Positions 51,706 to 60,115 are shown, counted from the first letter of the stretch. The stretch is 64,000 bases of DNA from Mucilaginibacter inviolabilis (GCF_011089895.1 NZ_JAANAT010000001.1:1860001-1924000); one strand, 5' to 3'. Program-made: numbers and translations. The notes: generated from the letters alone by a model not told the origin.

Positions 51706-52539
51706 TCAAAACATGGCATCTGGCTCCACCCCATCCGGGATAGCCTGCTCTACACTCCAGTGTTCTGCTATTTTACTGTGCTCAACCCTGAATATTTCAT
51801 AAAACACAAACGCTTTTCCAGCTCTTTTAAATTCTGATTGAACAACAACAAAATCCCCCTCGCCAATAATACGGTGTATTTTAATTTGGCGATCATTATC
51901 GGCGGTCAAATAAGCACCCAGGCCTTTACCGCTATGAATTACTGCTAGGTCATGCTCTACATAGTCCGGCTTTATCAAATCAGTTACAGACGCTTTTTGA
52001 ATTACAGCCTGATAAAATTGATCAACAATTGCTTTACTTTTTGTGGCAGAAGCGTTTTGATCAATCTTATATCTTCCATTGGTAGCGGTGATAGCCATGC
52101 CGGTTTGATCGGGGAGCGCTTGTATCCCATCCCAATGTTCGGCCAGCATACCATCTTTTAGTTTAAACAGATCAATAACGGCCATGCGTTTACCCATAAA
52201 CTCGACATCCAAATGGGTCACTACGAGGTCGCCCTCTTGTATAGCCCTGATAATCGGCGATTTCGCACCTGCCTGCGGTGGCGGTAAAGCTTTCAGATAA
52301 TTGATCATTTCGGTGATACCGTCCCTACCCTGTTTCACGGTGGGATTGTGTTGCCTATAGTCTTCCCGCACAAATTCAGGGATCAGATCGGCCCGTCGTT
52401 GACCAACAATTAATTTATAAAATGAAAGTACTCTTTGTTTATTGGTTAAGGTATCCATAATAGTATTTGCTTTGGCAGGCAAGCTAGTGCATAATAAAAT
52501 GCAGGATATAGCCATTGCCCGTAGTTTGGTAATTTGCAT
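51706..52539 (-). CDS. Secreted double SnoaL-like (NTF2 fold) protein
   Basis: The 277 residues begin with a signal peptide (hydrophobic core MAISCILLCTSLPAKA, cleavage near residue 24) and hold two SnoaL-like NTF2-fold domains (about 30-150 and 165-277), each with the LAEHWDGIQ / IAEHWSVEQ ending. SnoaL-like proteins include cyclases and hydrolases, but most with this double form have no known substrate. It is not in an operon. Confidence 0.82.
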   Translation of the reverse strand: MQITKLRAMAISCILLCTSLPAKANTIMDTLTNKQRVLSFYKLIVGQRRADLIPEFVREDYRQHNPTVKQGRDGITEMINYLKALPPPQAGAKSPIIRAIQEGDLVVTHLDVEFMGKRMAVIDLFKLKDGMLAEHWDGIQALPDQTGMAITATNGRYKIDQNASATKSKAIVDQFYQAVIQKASVTDLIKPDYVEHDLAVIHSGKGLGAYLTADNDRQIKIHRIIGEGDFVVVQSEFKRAGKAFVFYEIFRVEHSKIAEHWSVEQAIPDGVEPDAMF

Positions 52540-52866
52540 TACTTGTAATAAAAATAAAGGATGTAAAATTTAGTCCGTACAAAACACCGACACTAATAGT
52601 TCAGTGCTTTTGATAACCTGATTAACAGGCCGGATTTTTGGCAATCCTGATTTGATATGTGGTAAAAGTAATTATGCTTTAAATATAGGAATGTTTTCGA
52701 TATAACGATAATATGGAACCATTCAGATATTAGTAATTCGTTGCTTAAAGTGGGTTAACATAAAAACCATGAAATTATGGTAATTATTTAATTAACTATC
52801 TAATTTTCAAATACATATAAATATGCAAACCATAAAAAGTGTAAACCCATGTAAACCCACTTTTGC
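52540..52866. other. Intergenic region between the SnoaL gene and the helicase gene
   Basis: The region is AT-rich and must carry the SnoaL-gene promoter on the minus strand; no clear TAnnTTTG is seen. It contains the inverted repeat 52747-52863. Confidence 0.5.
52747..52863. repeat. Inverted repeat with AAAGTGGGTT(A/T)ACAT ends
   Basis: Left end AAAGTGGGTTAACAT (52747-52761), right end ATGTAAACCCACTTT (52849-52863): 14 of 15 bases match as inverted copies. The right end also holds a direct repeat GTGTAAACCCAT/ATGTAAACCCAC. It abuts the helicase stop codon. Confidence 0.65.
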
Positions 52867-54291
52867 CTACTCTTCTGCCGGCGCGGCATAAAACCGGCCA
52901 TCAAAATTAACCAGAAAAAGCTCGGTGGTGGCACGGGTTACGGCGGTATAAAACCAGCGCAGAAAATCCATATTGATCATTTCGTCGGTCACGTAACCCT
53001 GATCAACAAATACCGCATCCCATTGCCCGCCTTGCGCCTTGTGACAGGTAATAGCATAAGCAAACTTGATTTGCAAGGCATTATAGTATGGATTTTGTTT
53101 CAATTCATTATGCATAGCACGCTTGTTGACCATACCCTCATAATCCTTCATTACTTCCTCGTAAAATCGTTTCTGATCTGCCTGCGATAAGGCCGGTGAA
53201 TCAGCATATAGCGTATCGAGTAGAATTTTACAATCCAGCACCGGGTCTTCGGCATAATCAATAAACTCAATTTGTACATCGGCAAATCGGAAACCATACA
53301 TATCTTCAATACGGCGTACCTTTCTGATACGGGCAATATCGCCATTGGCAATAAAATTGGTACTGCTTTCGTCCTGTTCCTGCAACCAGAAGTAATTGTT
53401 TTTTACCACCATGATCTGATCGCCGCCGGTAAGTTCTTCTTCGCGGTATAATATGCGGTTCCTGATCTGCCCATTGTACAGGTTAGCATTTTTATTGGAA
53501 CGGCAGATAATGAGCGTACGGTCATAACCATATTTCCGGTAAGCATATTCCAAGCCCTCCGAAAGTCGCTCACCGGTCATCCTGAATACATCTTTATATC
53601 CTTTAGTAACTACCTTCGGCGTACTTATTTCTTTTGCCCGTATGATATCACGTATACGGGTGGCATTATACAATATCCCTGAGTCTTTTCCCTGCCGAAG
53701 CACATCGGTCAGCTCATAGCTAAATACAGTTAGCCCAAACTTGTCTTTCATTAAACTTTCGTCGAGCGCGGGGCTATTTTCAGAGCCTACAGGAGGTAAT
53801 TGAGCAGTATCACCCACTAATACCAGCTTACAATTTTTAGTGTTATATACGTACTTTAATAAGTCGAACAGCAATGATGCCCGGTTTAAGCCACCAGGTT
53901 CGTCAGATATCATTGATGCTTCGTCTACAATAAACAGTGTATCACTGGCCAGGTTATCGGCGATGGCAAATCCATCATCCAGATTCAAAGCCGATTTTTT
54001 ACGGTAGATGCGTTTATGTATAGTGAATGCCTTGCGACCCGAATAATTAGTGATCACTTTAGCCGCACGACCTGTAGGTGCCAGCAAAACAGCTTTATAT
54101 TTATACGCTCTTAGTGCTTTTACTAATGCGCCCAATACCGTGGTTTTGCCCGTTCCGGCGTAACCTTTTAGTATAAAACATTCATCCCCGTCATCGCTTA
54201 ACAAAAACTCATGCAGGCGGTTAAACAACTCCAGTTGCTGGCCCGTGGGCTGATGCGGAAAGGCCTTACGTATATGATCAAATTCAGTCAC
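52867..54291 (-). CDS. RecD2-like / UvrD-type SF1 DNA helicase
   Basis: The 474 residues are a compact SF1B helicase. Walker A GYAGTGKTTVL is near residue 44, Walker B TLFIVDEASM near 120, VGDTAQLPPVGS near 155, and the C-terminal UvrD_C_2 motif YAITCHKAQGGQWDAVF near 420 with YTAVTRAT near 455. This resembles the ATPase core of RecD2, without its long N-terminal domain, and is a common stand-alone gene in Bacteroidota. The start codon is GTG. A role in recombination or replication restart is inferred. Confidence 0.9.
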   Translation of the reverse strand: MTEFDHIRKAFPHQPTGQQLELFNRLHEFLLSDDGDECFILKGYAGTGKTTVLGALVKALRAYKYKAVLLAPTGRAAKVITNYSGRKAFTIHKRIYRKKSALNLDDGFAIADNLASDTLFIVDEASMISDEPGGLNRASLLFDLLKYVYNTKNCKLVLVGDTAQLPPVGSENSPALDESLMKDKFGLTVFSYELTDVLRQGKDSGILYNATRIRDIIRAKEISTPKVVTKGYKDVFRMTGERLSEGLEYAYRKYGYDRTLIICRSNKNANLYNGQIRNRILYREEELTGGDQIMVVKNNYFWLQEQDESSTNFIANGDIARIRKVRRIEDMYGFRFADVQIEFIDYAEDPVLDCKILLDTLYADSPALSQADQKRFYEEVMKDYEGMVNKRAMHNELKQNPYYNALQIKFAYAITCHKAQGGQWDAVFVDQGYVTDEMINMDFLRWFYTAVTRATTELFLVNFDGRFYAAPAEE

Positions 54292-54334
54292 TTTACAAAA
54301 ATGATGATTAGTAAATTAGTTATCATCATTTTTA

Positions 54335-54342
54335 TAAATTTG
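54335..54342 (+). promoter_or_regulatory. -7 promoter element for the membrane protein gene at 54346
   Basis: TAAATTTG, a full TAnnTTTG match, ends 3 bases before ATG 54346. Confidence 0.5.
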
Positions 54343-54345
54343 ACC

Positions 54346-54819
54346 ATGGATTTTGATGAAGATAAAATAGAAGAAAGCGAAGGAGACTATGTTGAAATAT
54401 ATTCCAGGCGAGCCATATTCTGGTTTGCTGTATTCAGCCCCTTGTATGCAGGTATACTACTCATCATCAACTTATGGGTAGCGGGTTATAAATGGGTAAT
54501 AAGCCAGGTTATCTTGTTTTTATTGTTCAGTAACCTGCTTTTATTGTTTATCGTGAGGGCGTTAAATATTAAACCCGACCTGGAAGCTCTGCGAAAGTTT
54601 GTATCAGGCAGTACCCCGTTAACCTCGTTTAGCCAAGTAATGCCTTTTTTTCAATTATTTTGTTTAACCCTAGTTTTCAATATTGTAGCAGGAATTGTGC
54701 TGACAAGATATTTCTTTAAGAAATATTTTCCAGATGATGACTATTACCCCAGATCTGTTTTGTGGCCAATATTGATTTATGTGCTTTTAACCCTGTTTTT
54801 GGGTGGAGGCGGTTTTTAA
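54346..54819 (+). CDS. Membrane protein with an acidic N-terminus
   Basis: I choose the ATG at 54346 (157 residues), because the frame upstream (from 54211) overlaps the helicase start on the other strand and the promoter. The protein starts MDFDEDKIEESEGDYVEIYS and has four hydrophobic segments. No family is recognised. It is divergent from the helicase with 54 bases between starts. Confidence 0.7.
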   Translation: MDFDEDKIEESEGDYVEIYSRRAIFWFAVFSPLYAGILLIINLWVAGYKWVISQVILFLLFSNLLLLFIVRALNIKPDLEALRKFVSGSTPLTSFSQVMPFFQLFCLTLVFNIVAGIVLTRYFFKKYFPDDDYYPRSVLWPILIYVLLTLFLGGGGF

Positions 54820-54869
54820 TCAGATATGCTTTTTTGATTGCGGCATCTGCAGTATCTGCCAAAAAATAT

Positions 54870-54877
54870 TACTTTTG
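54870..54877 (+). promoter_or_regulatory. -7 promoter element for the DUF3822 gene
   Basis: TACTTTTG, a full TAnnTTTG match, 10 bases before ATG 54888. Confidence 0.5.
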
Positions 54878-54887
54878 TTAAACTGGC

Positions 54888-55700
54888 ATGAGCGAATACA
54901 ATTATAACTACCATGATGATAACTTTAGCCTTGATGAGGCCGAACGTTATAATTTATTGATACAGATTGATAAAGCTACATTTTCGTACGCGATCACTGA
55001 TCAGGATAAACTGGTTGCCTGCGCGGATATGCATCCTCTGGATGAACTAAGCAATCCGCAGGAATTGCTCGATCTTTTATCAGCCAAGTACAAACACGTA
55101 GTTGTAGGCTTGCCGGCTAATGGTTTCACACTTGTACCTCAAAGCCTGTTTAGCCAGGATCATATTACTGATTTTGCCCGTTTCCTGGATGTAAAACCTG
55201 GCGAAAAAGTGTCTGCGCAACCTTTAGACATTCACAACACCATCGTTTATAAAACTGATAATGCGGTTATCAACGCTGCAGAAGAATTTGGTCTGCGTAA
55301 CAGTGTATTTTCATCAAAAGGGTGGATAAAGGCCATTGCTAAAAATAATCCTGCAGATCATGACCTATATTTAAATTTAAACGGATCAGGTGTCGAGATC
55401 GTAACTTTCAAAGGAGGTCAGCTGCGTTTCTATAACCGGTTTGATTTTCAAAATAACGACGAACTCGCATACTTTATAGCCCTTACAGCCAATGAACTGG
55501 GTTTACAACCTGCCGATGTTCATGTTTACATAAATGGCGATATGGACACCAGCGATAAGAGCCTCAGCCATCTGGCAGACTTTTTTGGCCAGGTACAGCT
55601 TAATCAGCTACAAGTGGTAAAAGTTCCCGCCGAAATACCCGCACACCAAATATTGTCACTCGCCGCTTTATCCTTATGCGCATCATCGGAGGCCGTTTAA
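54888..55700 (+). CDS. DUF3822 family protein
   Basis: The 270 residues match the DUF3822 family found next to rsmD in many Bacteroidota. The fold is predicted as actin/ASKHA-like; IQIDKATFSYAITDQDKLVA (about 26-45) is the first strand pair and LYLNLNGSGVEIVTFKGGQLRFYN (in part, about 164) the second. There is no enzyme motif. It overlaps rsmD by 25 bases, so the two are translated together; the role may concern ribosome or 16S rRNA methylation, but that is inference from location. Confidence 0.85.
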   Translation: MSEYNYNYHDDNFSLDEAERYNLLIQIDKATFSYAITDQDKLVACADMHPLDELSNPQELLDLLSAKYKHVVVGLPANGFTLVPQSLFSQDHITDFARFLDVKPGEKVSAQPLDIHNTIVYKTDNAVINAAEEFGLRNSVFSSKGWIKAIAKNNPADHDLYLNLNGSGVEIVTFKGGQLRFYNRFDFQNNDELAYFIALTANELGLQPADVHVYINGDMDTSDKSLSHLADFFGQVQLNQLQVVKVPAEIPAHQILSLAALSLCASSEAV

Positions 55701-56218
55701 AGGGGCTCAGGCTAAACCCACCCAAAAATCTTCCGGTACGCCCTACTACTGATCTGGCTAAGGAAGCCTTATTCAATATCCTGCAAAATCAAATTGAATT
55801 TGAGGACATTAGGGTGCTTGACTTATTTAGCGGCACAGGCAATATCTCCATGGAATTTGCTTCCAGAGGAGCCTCTCAGGTTATCTCCGTGGATCGCAGC
55901 ATACATTGTGTGAACTATTTGAAGGATATATCCCGTCAGCATAAACTGGAGCAAATAAAGGCCTACAAGGAGGATGTTTTCAAGTACCTGCAAATGGAAA
56001 CCGAGCAATACGATCTCATTTTTGCCGACCCTCCTTACGACCTCAACAAGATTCCTGAAATTTCAAAGATTGTTTTTGAACGCAACATCCTGGCACCTGA
56101 TGGCCTGCTGATTGTTGAGCACCAATCCATGCAAAACCTCAACAATCATCCAACTTTTGTGGAACAGCGAAAATATGGGCATTCTTCGTTTTCTTTTTTC
56201 AGGCATGCTGCCGAGTAA
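55676..56218 (+). CDS. rsmD: 16S rRNA (guanine-966-N2)-methyltransferase
   Basis: RsmD methylates G966 of 16S rRNA. The 180 residues begin MRIIGGRLKG, the typical start, and contain VRPTTDLAKEALFNIL (about 21), the SAM loop LDLFSGTGNISMEFASRG (about 49) and the catalytic DPPYD (about 119). The ATG lies inside the 3' end of the DUF3822 gene in another frame. Confidence 0.95.
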   Translation: MRIIGGRLKGLRLNPPKNLPVRPTTDLAKEALFNILQNQIEFEDIRVLDLFSGTGNISMEFASRGASQVISVDRSIHCVNYLKDISRQHKLEQIKAYKEDVFKYLQMETEQYDLIFADPPYDLNKIPEISKIVFERNILAPDGLLIVEHQSMQNLNNHPTFVEQRKYGHSSFSFFRHAAE

Positions 56219-56226
56219 GGCTTCCA

Positions 56227-56480
56227 AAAGCTTTTTAAACCTTTAATTTTAACAAATTTAGGTTCAAAAACGGGTCAAAAAAGGCTCAAAATTCATTCAA
56301 AACCATCGATTTTAACACTTTTTAACAAATTCCAATGCGATTTTGATGCGTTTTAAAAACTTTAAAAAGTATTAATTAATTGAATATCAAATAACTATAT
56401 AAAAATCAGTAGATTTTTGACTCTTGTTGTTCCTTAACAAAACAGGCCAAATCTCCTTAACAGAGACCCGGCCTTGGTAT
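56227..56480 (-). repeat. Two-copy noncoding module X, copy 2 (inverted)
   Basis: Read on the minus strand it starts with the hairpin GGCCGGGTCTC...GAGATTTGGCC, then CTGTTTTGTTAAG, an AT-rich part, the 48-base core (56284-56331), further TGTTAAAA words, and ends GTTTAAAAAG. This is the same order as copy 1 at 39387-39645. It lies between rsmD and the lipoprotein gene. Confidence 0.8.
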
Positions 56481-56537
56481 ATCATAAAGATACGAAATTT
56501 TTATTTAAAAATACCCCACTCTATCAACGTGGATAAA

Positions 56538-56545
56538 TATATTTG
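56538..56545 (+). promoter_or_regulatory. -7 promoter element for the lipoprotein gene
   Basis: TATATTTG, a full TAnnTTTG match, 4 bases before ATG 56550. Confidence 0.5.
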
Positions 56546-56549
56546 ATAT

Positions 56550-57569
56550 ATGAAAAGAAACCTAACCTTAACCTATTCTTTACTTTTAAGCGTATTTCTT
56601 GGTATTGGATGCAACATCGGTACATCTGGTACATCGAAGGATGAAAGCATCAATAAAGATATCCGAAACCAAATCTCAACGCTCGATAACAAACTGTTCG
56701 AGGCCATCCGCACTAAAAATATACCTGGGGTTAAAAACTTATTATCGCCTGGTCTGATTAGCACGGCAGGCAGCTCAATAGATACCTTAATTAATAAAGT
56801 GGGTGGAGCTTTAAGCCCCGCTGGCTATAGCATTATTAATGAATTTTATGTAAGAAACACGGCGGTCGACATCCCCAACACTGTATTTTCGGGACTGGGC
56901 AGCAATAGAAATGATTATGCTGTTAGCTACAAGGCATTAAATATAGAAATGTATGTTTCGGTTATCAAGTCAAAAACCAACCCTACAAGCGCCCTGGTAT
57001 TAGCCATATACGGAAGATATGGCAATGATTGGAAGATCAATATTTTACGGATAGGCGAATATTCCCTATTAGGGAAAACGGCGCCTGATTATTATGAAGA
57101 TGCCGTTAAATTATATAACAGTGGAGATATTCTTGACGCGGTCAACAAAATGTTCCTGGCAAACCAATTAGGAGCACCAGGCGGTGATCAGATGAGATAT
57201 CAAAATACCGACAAAATGAAAGACTTTTACTCCAAAATGCTTAAAACAGTAAACGCGACCTATAAATTTCCGCTTACAGTAACTGAAGTAAAAACCCATC
57301 CACAAATCTTTTATATTTATCCGCAATATATTGGCGAGCCTGGCCATGAAGGGGTATATCCGGCCCTCAGATATTTATCCACCATTAAGCTTGATGATAC
57401 CATAGCATTAAAAGCCGAAAATCAGGAATTGCAAAAAAGCATTGGAAAAGTTTTTAAGGGGATCAATCAAAATAACGATGTCATCTTATATCAGGCATAT
57501 AATGAAATTCCGAACAATACCAATATGAGAACAATCCATCATTATGGTTTTGTACAAAAATTAAAGTAA
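56550..57569 (+). CDS. Lipoprotein of unknown function
   Basis: The 339 residues start with a type II signal peptide whose lipobox is LGIGC (Cys21). Residues 45-170 look like an NTF2/SnoaL-like alpha+beta segment (DNKLFEAIRTKNIPGVKNLL, WKINILRIGEYSL); the rest is unassigned. It should be anchored in the outer or inner membrane. The next gene is convergent, 4 bases away. Confidence 0.75.
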   Translation: MKRNLTLTYSLLLSVFLGIGCNIGTSGTSKDESINKDIRNQISTLDNKLFEAIRTKNIPGVKNLLSPGLISTAGSSIDTLINKVGGALSPAGYSIINEFYVRNTAVDIPNTVFSGLGSNRNDYAVSYKALNIEMYVSVIKSKTNPTSALVLAIYGRYGNDWKINILRIGEYSLLGKTAPDYYEDAVKLYNSGDILDAVNKMFLANQLGAPGGDQMRYQNTDKMKDFYSKMLKTVNATYKFPLTVTEVKTHPQIFYIYPQYIGEPGHEGVYPALRYLSTIKLDDTIALKAENQELQKSIGKVFKGINQNNDVILYQAYNEIPNNTNMRTIHHYGFVQKLK

Positions 57570-57573
57570 GGGT

Positions 57574-58323
57574 CTACCCCACCTGCAAAACAGTGAGCGC
57601 GGTATCTTTAAAGCCTGCCAATTTTTGGTCATCCGCATTGGTTATGATGGCTTCAACCTGGTTGATATCGGCAAATTTCAGATAAGTATCCTTTCCTATT
57701 TTGCTATCATCACATAATACATAGGTATAGGCGCTTTGGCTGATATACATCGATGTAATTTCGGCTTCCAACTCGCTGTTGGCAAACAAACCACGGGCAG
57801 ATATACCATCTACCCCCAAAAATGCTTTACCGGCATGATACCTGGCAATATGTTCATTGGCTATTTTACCATGCGTTGCCTGCCGCTCGTTATTAAACTC
57901 ACCACCAATAATGTTGATGGATACTGCACAGTTTTGCAGCTCATAAATAACGGGTAGCGAATTGGTGATCACCTTGATTTTCTTATGCTTGATAAACTGG
58001 CACAGCCTGAAAACCGTGCTGCCGCAGTCCATAAAAACAATGTCGCCATCGTTGATGTGCTCAGCTGCTTTACGACAGATACGGTCCTTTACATCAGCGT
58101 TTTGAGCCGCCTTATTGGCAAAATCTTTTGGTTTGGCTAAAGGATCAACTTTCATGGCGCCGCCATGGGTACGGTAAAGCAAACCATCATTTGCTAATTG
58201 ATTCAAATCGCGGCGGGCCGTGATCTCCGAAATATCCAGTTCGGCAGCCAGTTCTTTAATGTCAACCTCGCCCGTACGGTCAAGCTGCTCTAATATTTTT
58301 TGCTTTCTTTTTTGAAAGTTCAT
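57574..58323 (-). CDS. DeoR/GlpR-family transcriptional regulator
   Basis: The 249 residues have an N-terminal DeoR helix-turn-helix (DIKELAAELDISEITARRDL, residues about 22-41, then THGGAM) and a C-terminal sugar-phosphate-sensing domain (about 75-249; DGDIVFMDCGSTVFRL, LGVDGIS, LCDDSKIGK). It is divergent from nudK with a 61-base gap containing evenly spaced ATCA words, so it likely controls nudK-DUF4406 and itself. The effector is probably a phosphorylated sugar. Confidence 0.93.
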   Translation of the reverse strand: MNFQKRKQKILEQLDRTGEVDIKELAAELDISEITARRDLNQLANDGLLYRTHGGAMKVDPLAKPKDFANKAAQNADVKDRICRKAAEHINDGDIVFMDCGSTVFRLCQFIKHKKIKVITNSLPVIYELQNCAVSINIIGGEFNNERQATHGKIANEHIARYHAGKAFLGVDGISARGLFANSELEAEITSMYISQSAYTYVLCDDSKIGKDTYLKFADINQVEAIITNADDQKLAGFKDTALTVLQVG

Positions 58324-58342
58324 TTAAATAGTTTTACATTTG

Positions 58343-58376
58343 ATCAAATACAATCAAATATGATCATTTTTAATCA
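58343..58376. promoter_or_regulatory. DeoR operator candidate: four ATCA words at 10-base spacing
   Basis: ATCA occurs at 58343, 58353, 58363 and 58373, each one helical turn apart, with AAAT following two of them. This is in the 61-base gap between the two divergent genes. Confidence 0.55.
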
Positions 58377-58384
58377 ATTTATAC

Positions 58385-58963
58385 ATGAATGATATAAAAA
58401 TTTTAAAAACAGAGGTACTATCAGATAACTGGTACATCCTCCGCAAAATAATTTTTGAAGCTACAAAAAAAGATGGCACCGTACTAAAACTTACCCGCGA
58501 AGCTTATGACCGGGGCAACGGGGCAACCATACTATTATATAACCGGGATTCTAAAACCGTGATACTCACCAAACAATTCCGTGTGGCCACATACCTCAAT
58601 GGTAACGACAATGGGATGCTGATTGAATGCTGTGCGGGTTTGCTGGATCAAAACAATGCCGAAGACTGCATCAAGCGGGAAACAGAAGAGGAAACAGGCT
58701 ATCAGATCACCAATGTACAAAAGGTATTTGAAGCTTACATGTCGCCAGGCTCAGTGACAGAGATCCTGTATTTTTTTGTTGCAGAGTACACCAAAGATAT
58801 GAAGATAAGCGATGGCGGCGGACTGGAAGAAGAGCACGAAAACATTGAAGTACTGGAACTGCCATTTGCCACGGCCCTTCAAATGGTACAAACCGGCGAA
58901 ATAAAAGACGGTAAAACCATTATGCTTTTACAATATGCACAACTTAATCAGTTAATATCATGA
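58385..58963 (+). CDS. nudK: NudK-like GDP-mannose pyrophosphatase (Nudix)
   Basis: The 192 residues match NudK, which cleaves GDP-mannose to GMP and mannose 1-phosphate. The start KILKTEVLSDNWYILRKIIF and TREAYDRGNGATILLYN are typical, and the Nudix box is GLLDQNNAEDCIKRETEEET (residues about 84-103). MSPGSVTEILYFFVAEY follows, as in NudK. It overlaps the next gene by 4 bases and is divergent from a DeoR-type regulator. Confidence 0.9.
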   Translation: MNDIKILKTEVLSDNWYILRKIIFEATKKDGTVLKLTREAYDRGNGATILLYNRDSKTVILTKQFRVATYLNGNDNGMLIECCAGLLDQNNAEDCIKRETEEETGYQITNVQKVFEAYMSPGSVTEILYFFVAEYTKDMKISDGGGLEEEHENIEVLELPFATALQMVQTGEIKDGKTIMLLQYAQLNQLIS

Positions 58964-59340
58964 CCAATACACCTTTAGTAATTTTAATAGCAGGCCCGTA
59001 TCGCTCGGGTACCAACGACGATCCGAACCTGATGGCTCAAAACTTAAAAAAACTGGAAGAAATGGCGCTGCCGATATTCAGAGCCGGACATATCCCGGTA
59101 ATTGGCGAATGGTTTGCCCTGCCCTTGCTGGAGCAAGCCGGTTCAACACACCCCGGTGATGCCGCTTACGAAGAGATCCTGTATCCGGTGGCCCAGCGAC
59201 TGCTCACTAAATGCGATGCTGTTTTAAGGATTCCCGGCGCCTCCAAAGGAGCTGATGAAGATGTAAGGATAGCCAAAGAACGTGGTTTGAAGGTTTATTA
59301 CCAGTTGGAGGATATTGTTGGCGCAGGAAGAGGATTCTAA
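58960..59340 (+). CDS. DUF4406 family protein (nucleoside-deoxyribosyltransferase-like fold)
   Basis: The 126 residues resemble DUF4406, a Rossmann-like fold related to nucleoside 2-deoxyribosyltransferases and phage nucleotide-metabolism proteins. IAGPYRSG (residues about 10) and CDAVLRIPGASKGADEDVRIA (in part, about 85-105) are the conserved loops. Its start overlaps the nudK stop, which suggests it handles products or relatives of sugar nucleotides. The reaction is not known. Confidence 0.82.
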   Translation: MTNTPLVILIAGPYRSGTNDDPNLMAQNLKKLEEMALPIFRAGHIPVIGEWFALPLLEQAGSTHPGDAAYEEILYPVAQRLLTKCDAVLRIPGASKGADEDVRIAKERGLKVYYQLEDIVGAGRGF

Positions 59341-59350
59341 ATACCACTTG

Positions 59351-59385
59351 AAGACTTACGAAGTTTTAAAAACTTCGTAAGTCTT
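59351..59385. repeat. Palindrome, GACTTACGAAG family, copy Q3
   Basis: AAGACTTACGAAGTTTT and its reverse complement, one-base centre. It lies 30 bases before repeat P3. Confidence 0.85.
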
Positions 59386-59415
59386 GCTTTCGACGTAACT
59401 CTTTTTAATACATGA

Positions 59416-59509
59416 AGTCATGCCGAATTTATTTCGGAATCCCATCAGCAAGGTGTACAACTTGGCAGTTAACCTGTCCTGTGAGATCCTGAAACAAGTT
59501 CAGGATGAC
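59416..59509. repeat. Interspersed inverted repeat, copy P3
   Basis: AGTCATGCCGAATTTATTTC on the left and GAAACAAGTTCAGGATGAC on the right. The inner part joins a block like P1 (CCCATCAGCAAGGTGTACA) and a block like P2 (GTTAACCTGTCCTG). Confidence 0.75.
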
Positions 59510-59632
59510 CCATTTCTATCAATAGCACATCGTTATATCATTTCTGTATCATCCTTTGCTTTTAAATAGGAGTTGTTGTAAAATTCGCTTAGTATTACCA
59601 TTGGATACAATCATACAACAACCATAAAAAAC

Positions 59633-59986
59633 ATGAACACTTTACCAGAAATTGCCAATCGTTTAGCTTCATTATGTAATGGGCTTAAATTTGTTGAAGC
59701 TTATACCGAATTATACGCTGATGATGCCGTAAGTATCGACCCTCAAAATAAAAATGAACCGATAATCGGTCTTCATAACCTGATTGAGCGGGAAAAACAA
59801 TTTTTAGCCAATGTAGAAATCATTGATATCAAAGTATCTGATGCGATTTTTGCCGGGAGTTACTTCAGCCTGATTTTCTCGATGCATTTTACGATTAAAG
59901 GACAGGGCGAAAAACGGGTTGAAGAAGTTTGCGTTTACAAAGTTGAAAACGGAAAGATTGTTAGTCAGCAGTTTTTTATAGGCTGA
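59633..59986 (+). CDS. SnoaL-like (NTF2 fold) protein
   Basis: The 117 residues form one NTF2-type domain, with LYADDAVSIDPQNKNEPIIGL (in part, residues about 27-47) and a VCVYKVENGKIVSQQFF ending. No signal peptide. Proteins of this size and pattern are widespread and mostly uncharacterised. Confidence 0.82.
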   Translation: MNTLPEIANRLASLCNGLKFVEAYTELYADDAVSIDPQNKNEPIIGLHNLIEREKQFLANVEIIDIKVSDAIFAGSYFSLIFSMHFTIKGQGEKRVEEVCVYKVENGKIVSQQFFIG

Positions 59987-60003
59987 TAAGCTGAAAAACC
60001 TTT

Positions 60004-60084
60004 TTGTCATGCTGAGGCACGAAGCATCTGTTATCGAACTTGCAATTGTAGAATAGATCCTTCTCTCTCCGCTCAGAATGACAA
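60004..60084. repeat. Interspersed inverted repeat, TGTCATnCTGAGG family, copy 3
   Basis: TTTGTCATGCTGAGGCACGA on the left and CTCCGCTCAGAATGACAAA on the right are inverted copies. It also includes TAGATCCTTC as in copy 1. Confidence 0.8.
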
Positions 60085-60115
60085 ATGGGTTTAATTTTTT
60101 CATCCCATTTATCCT

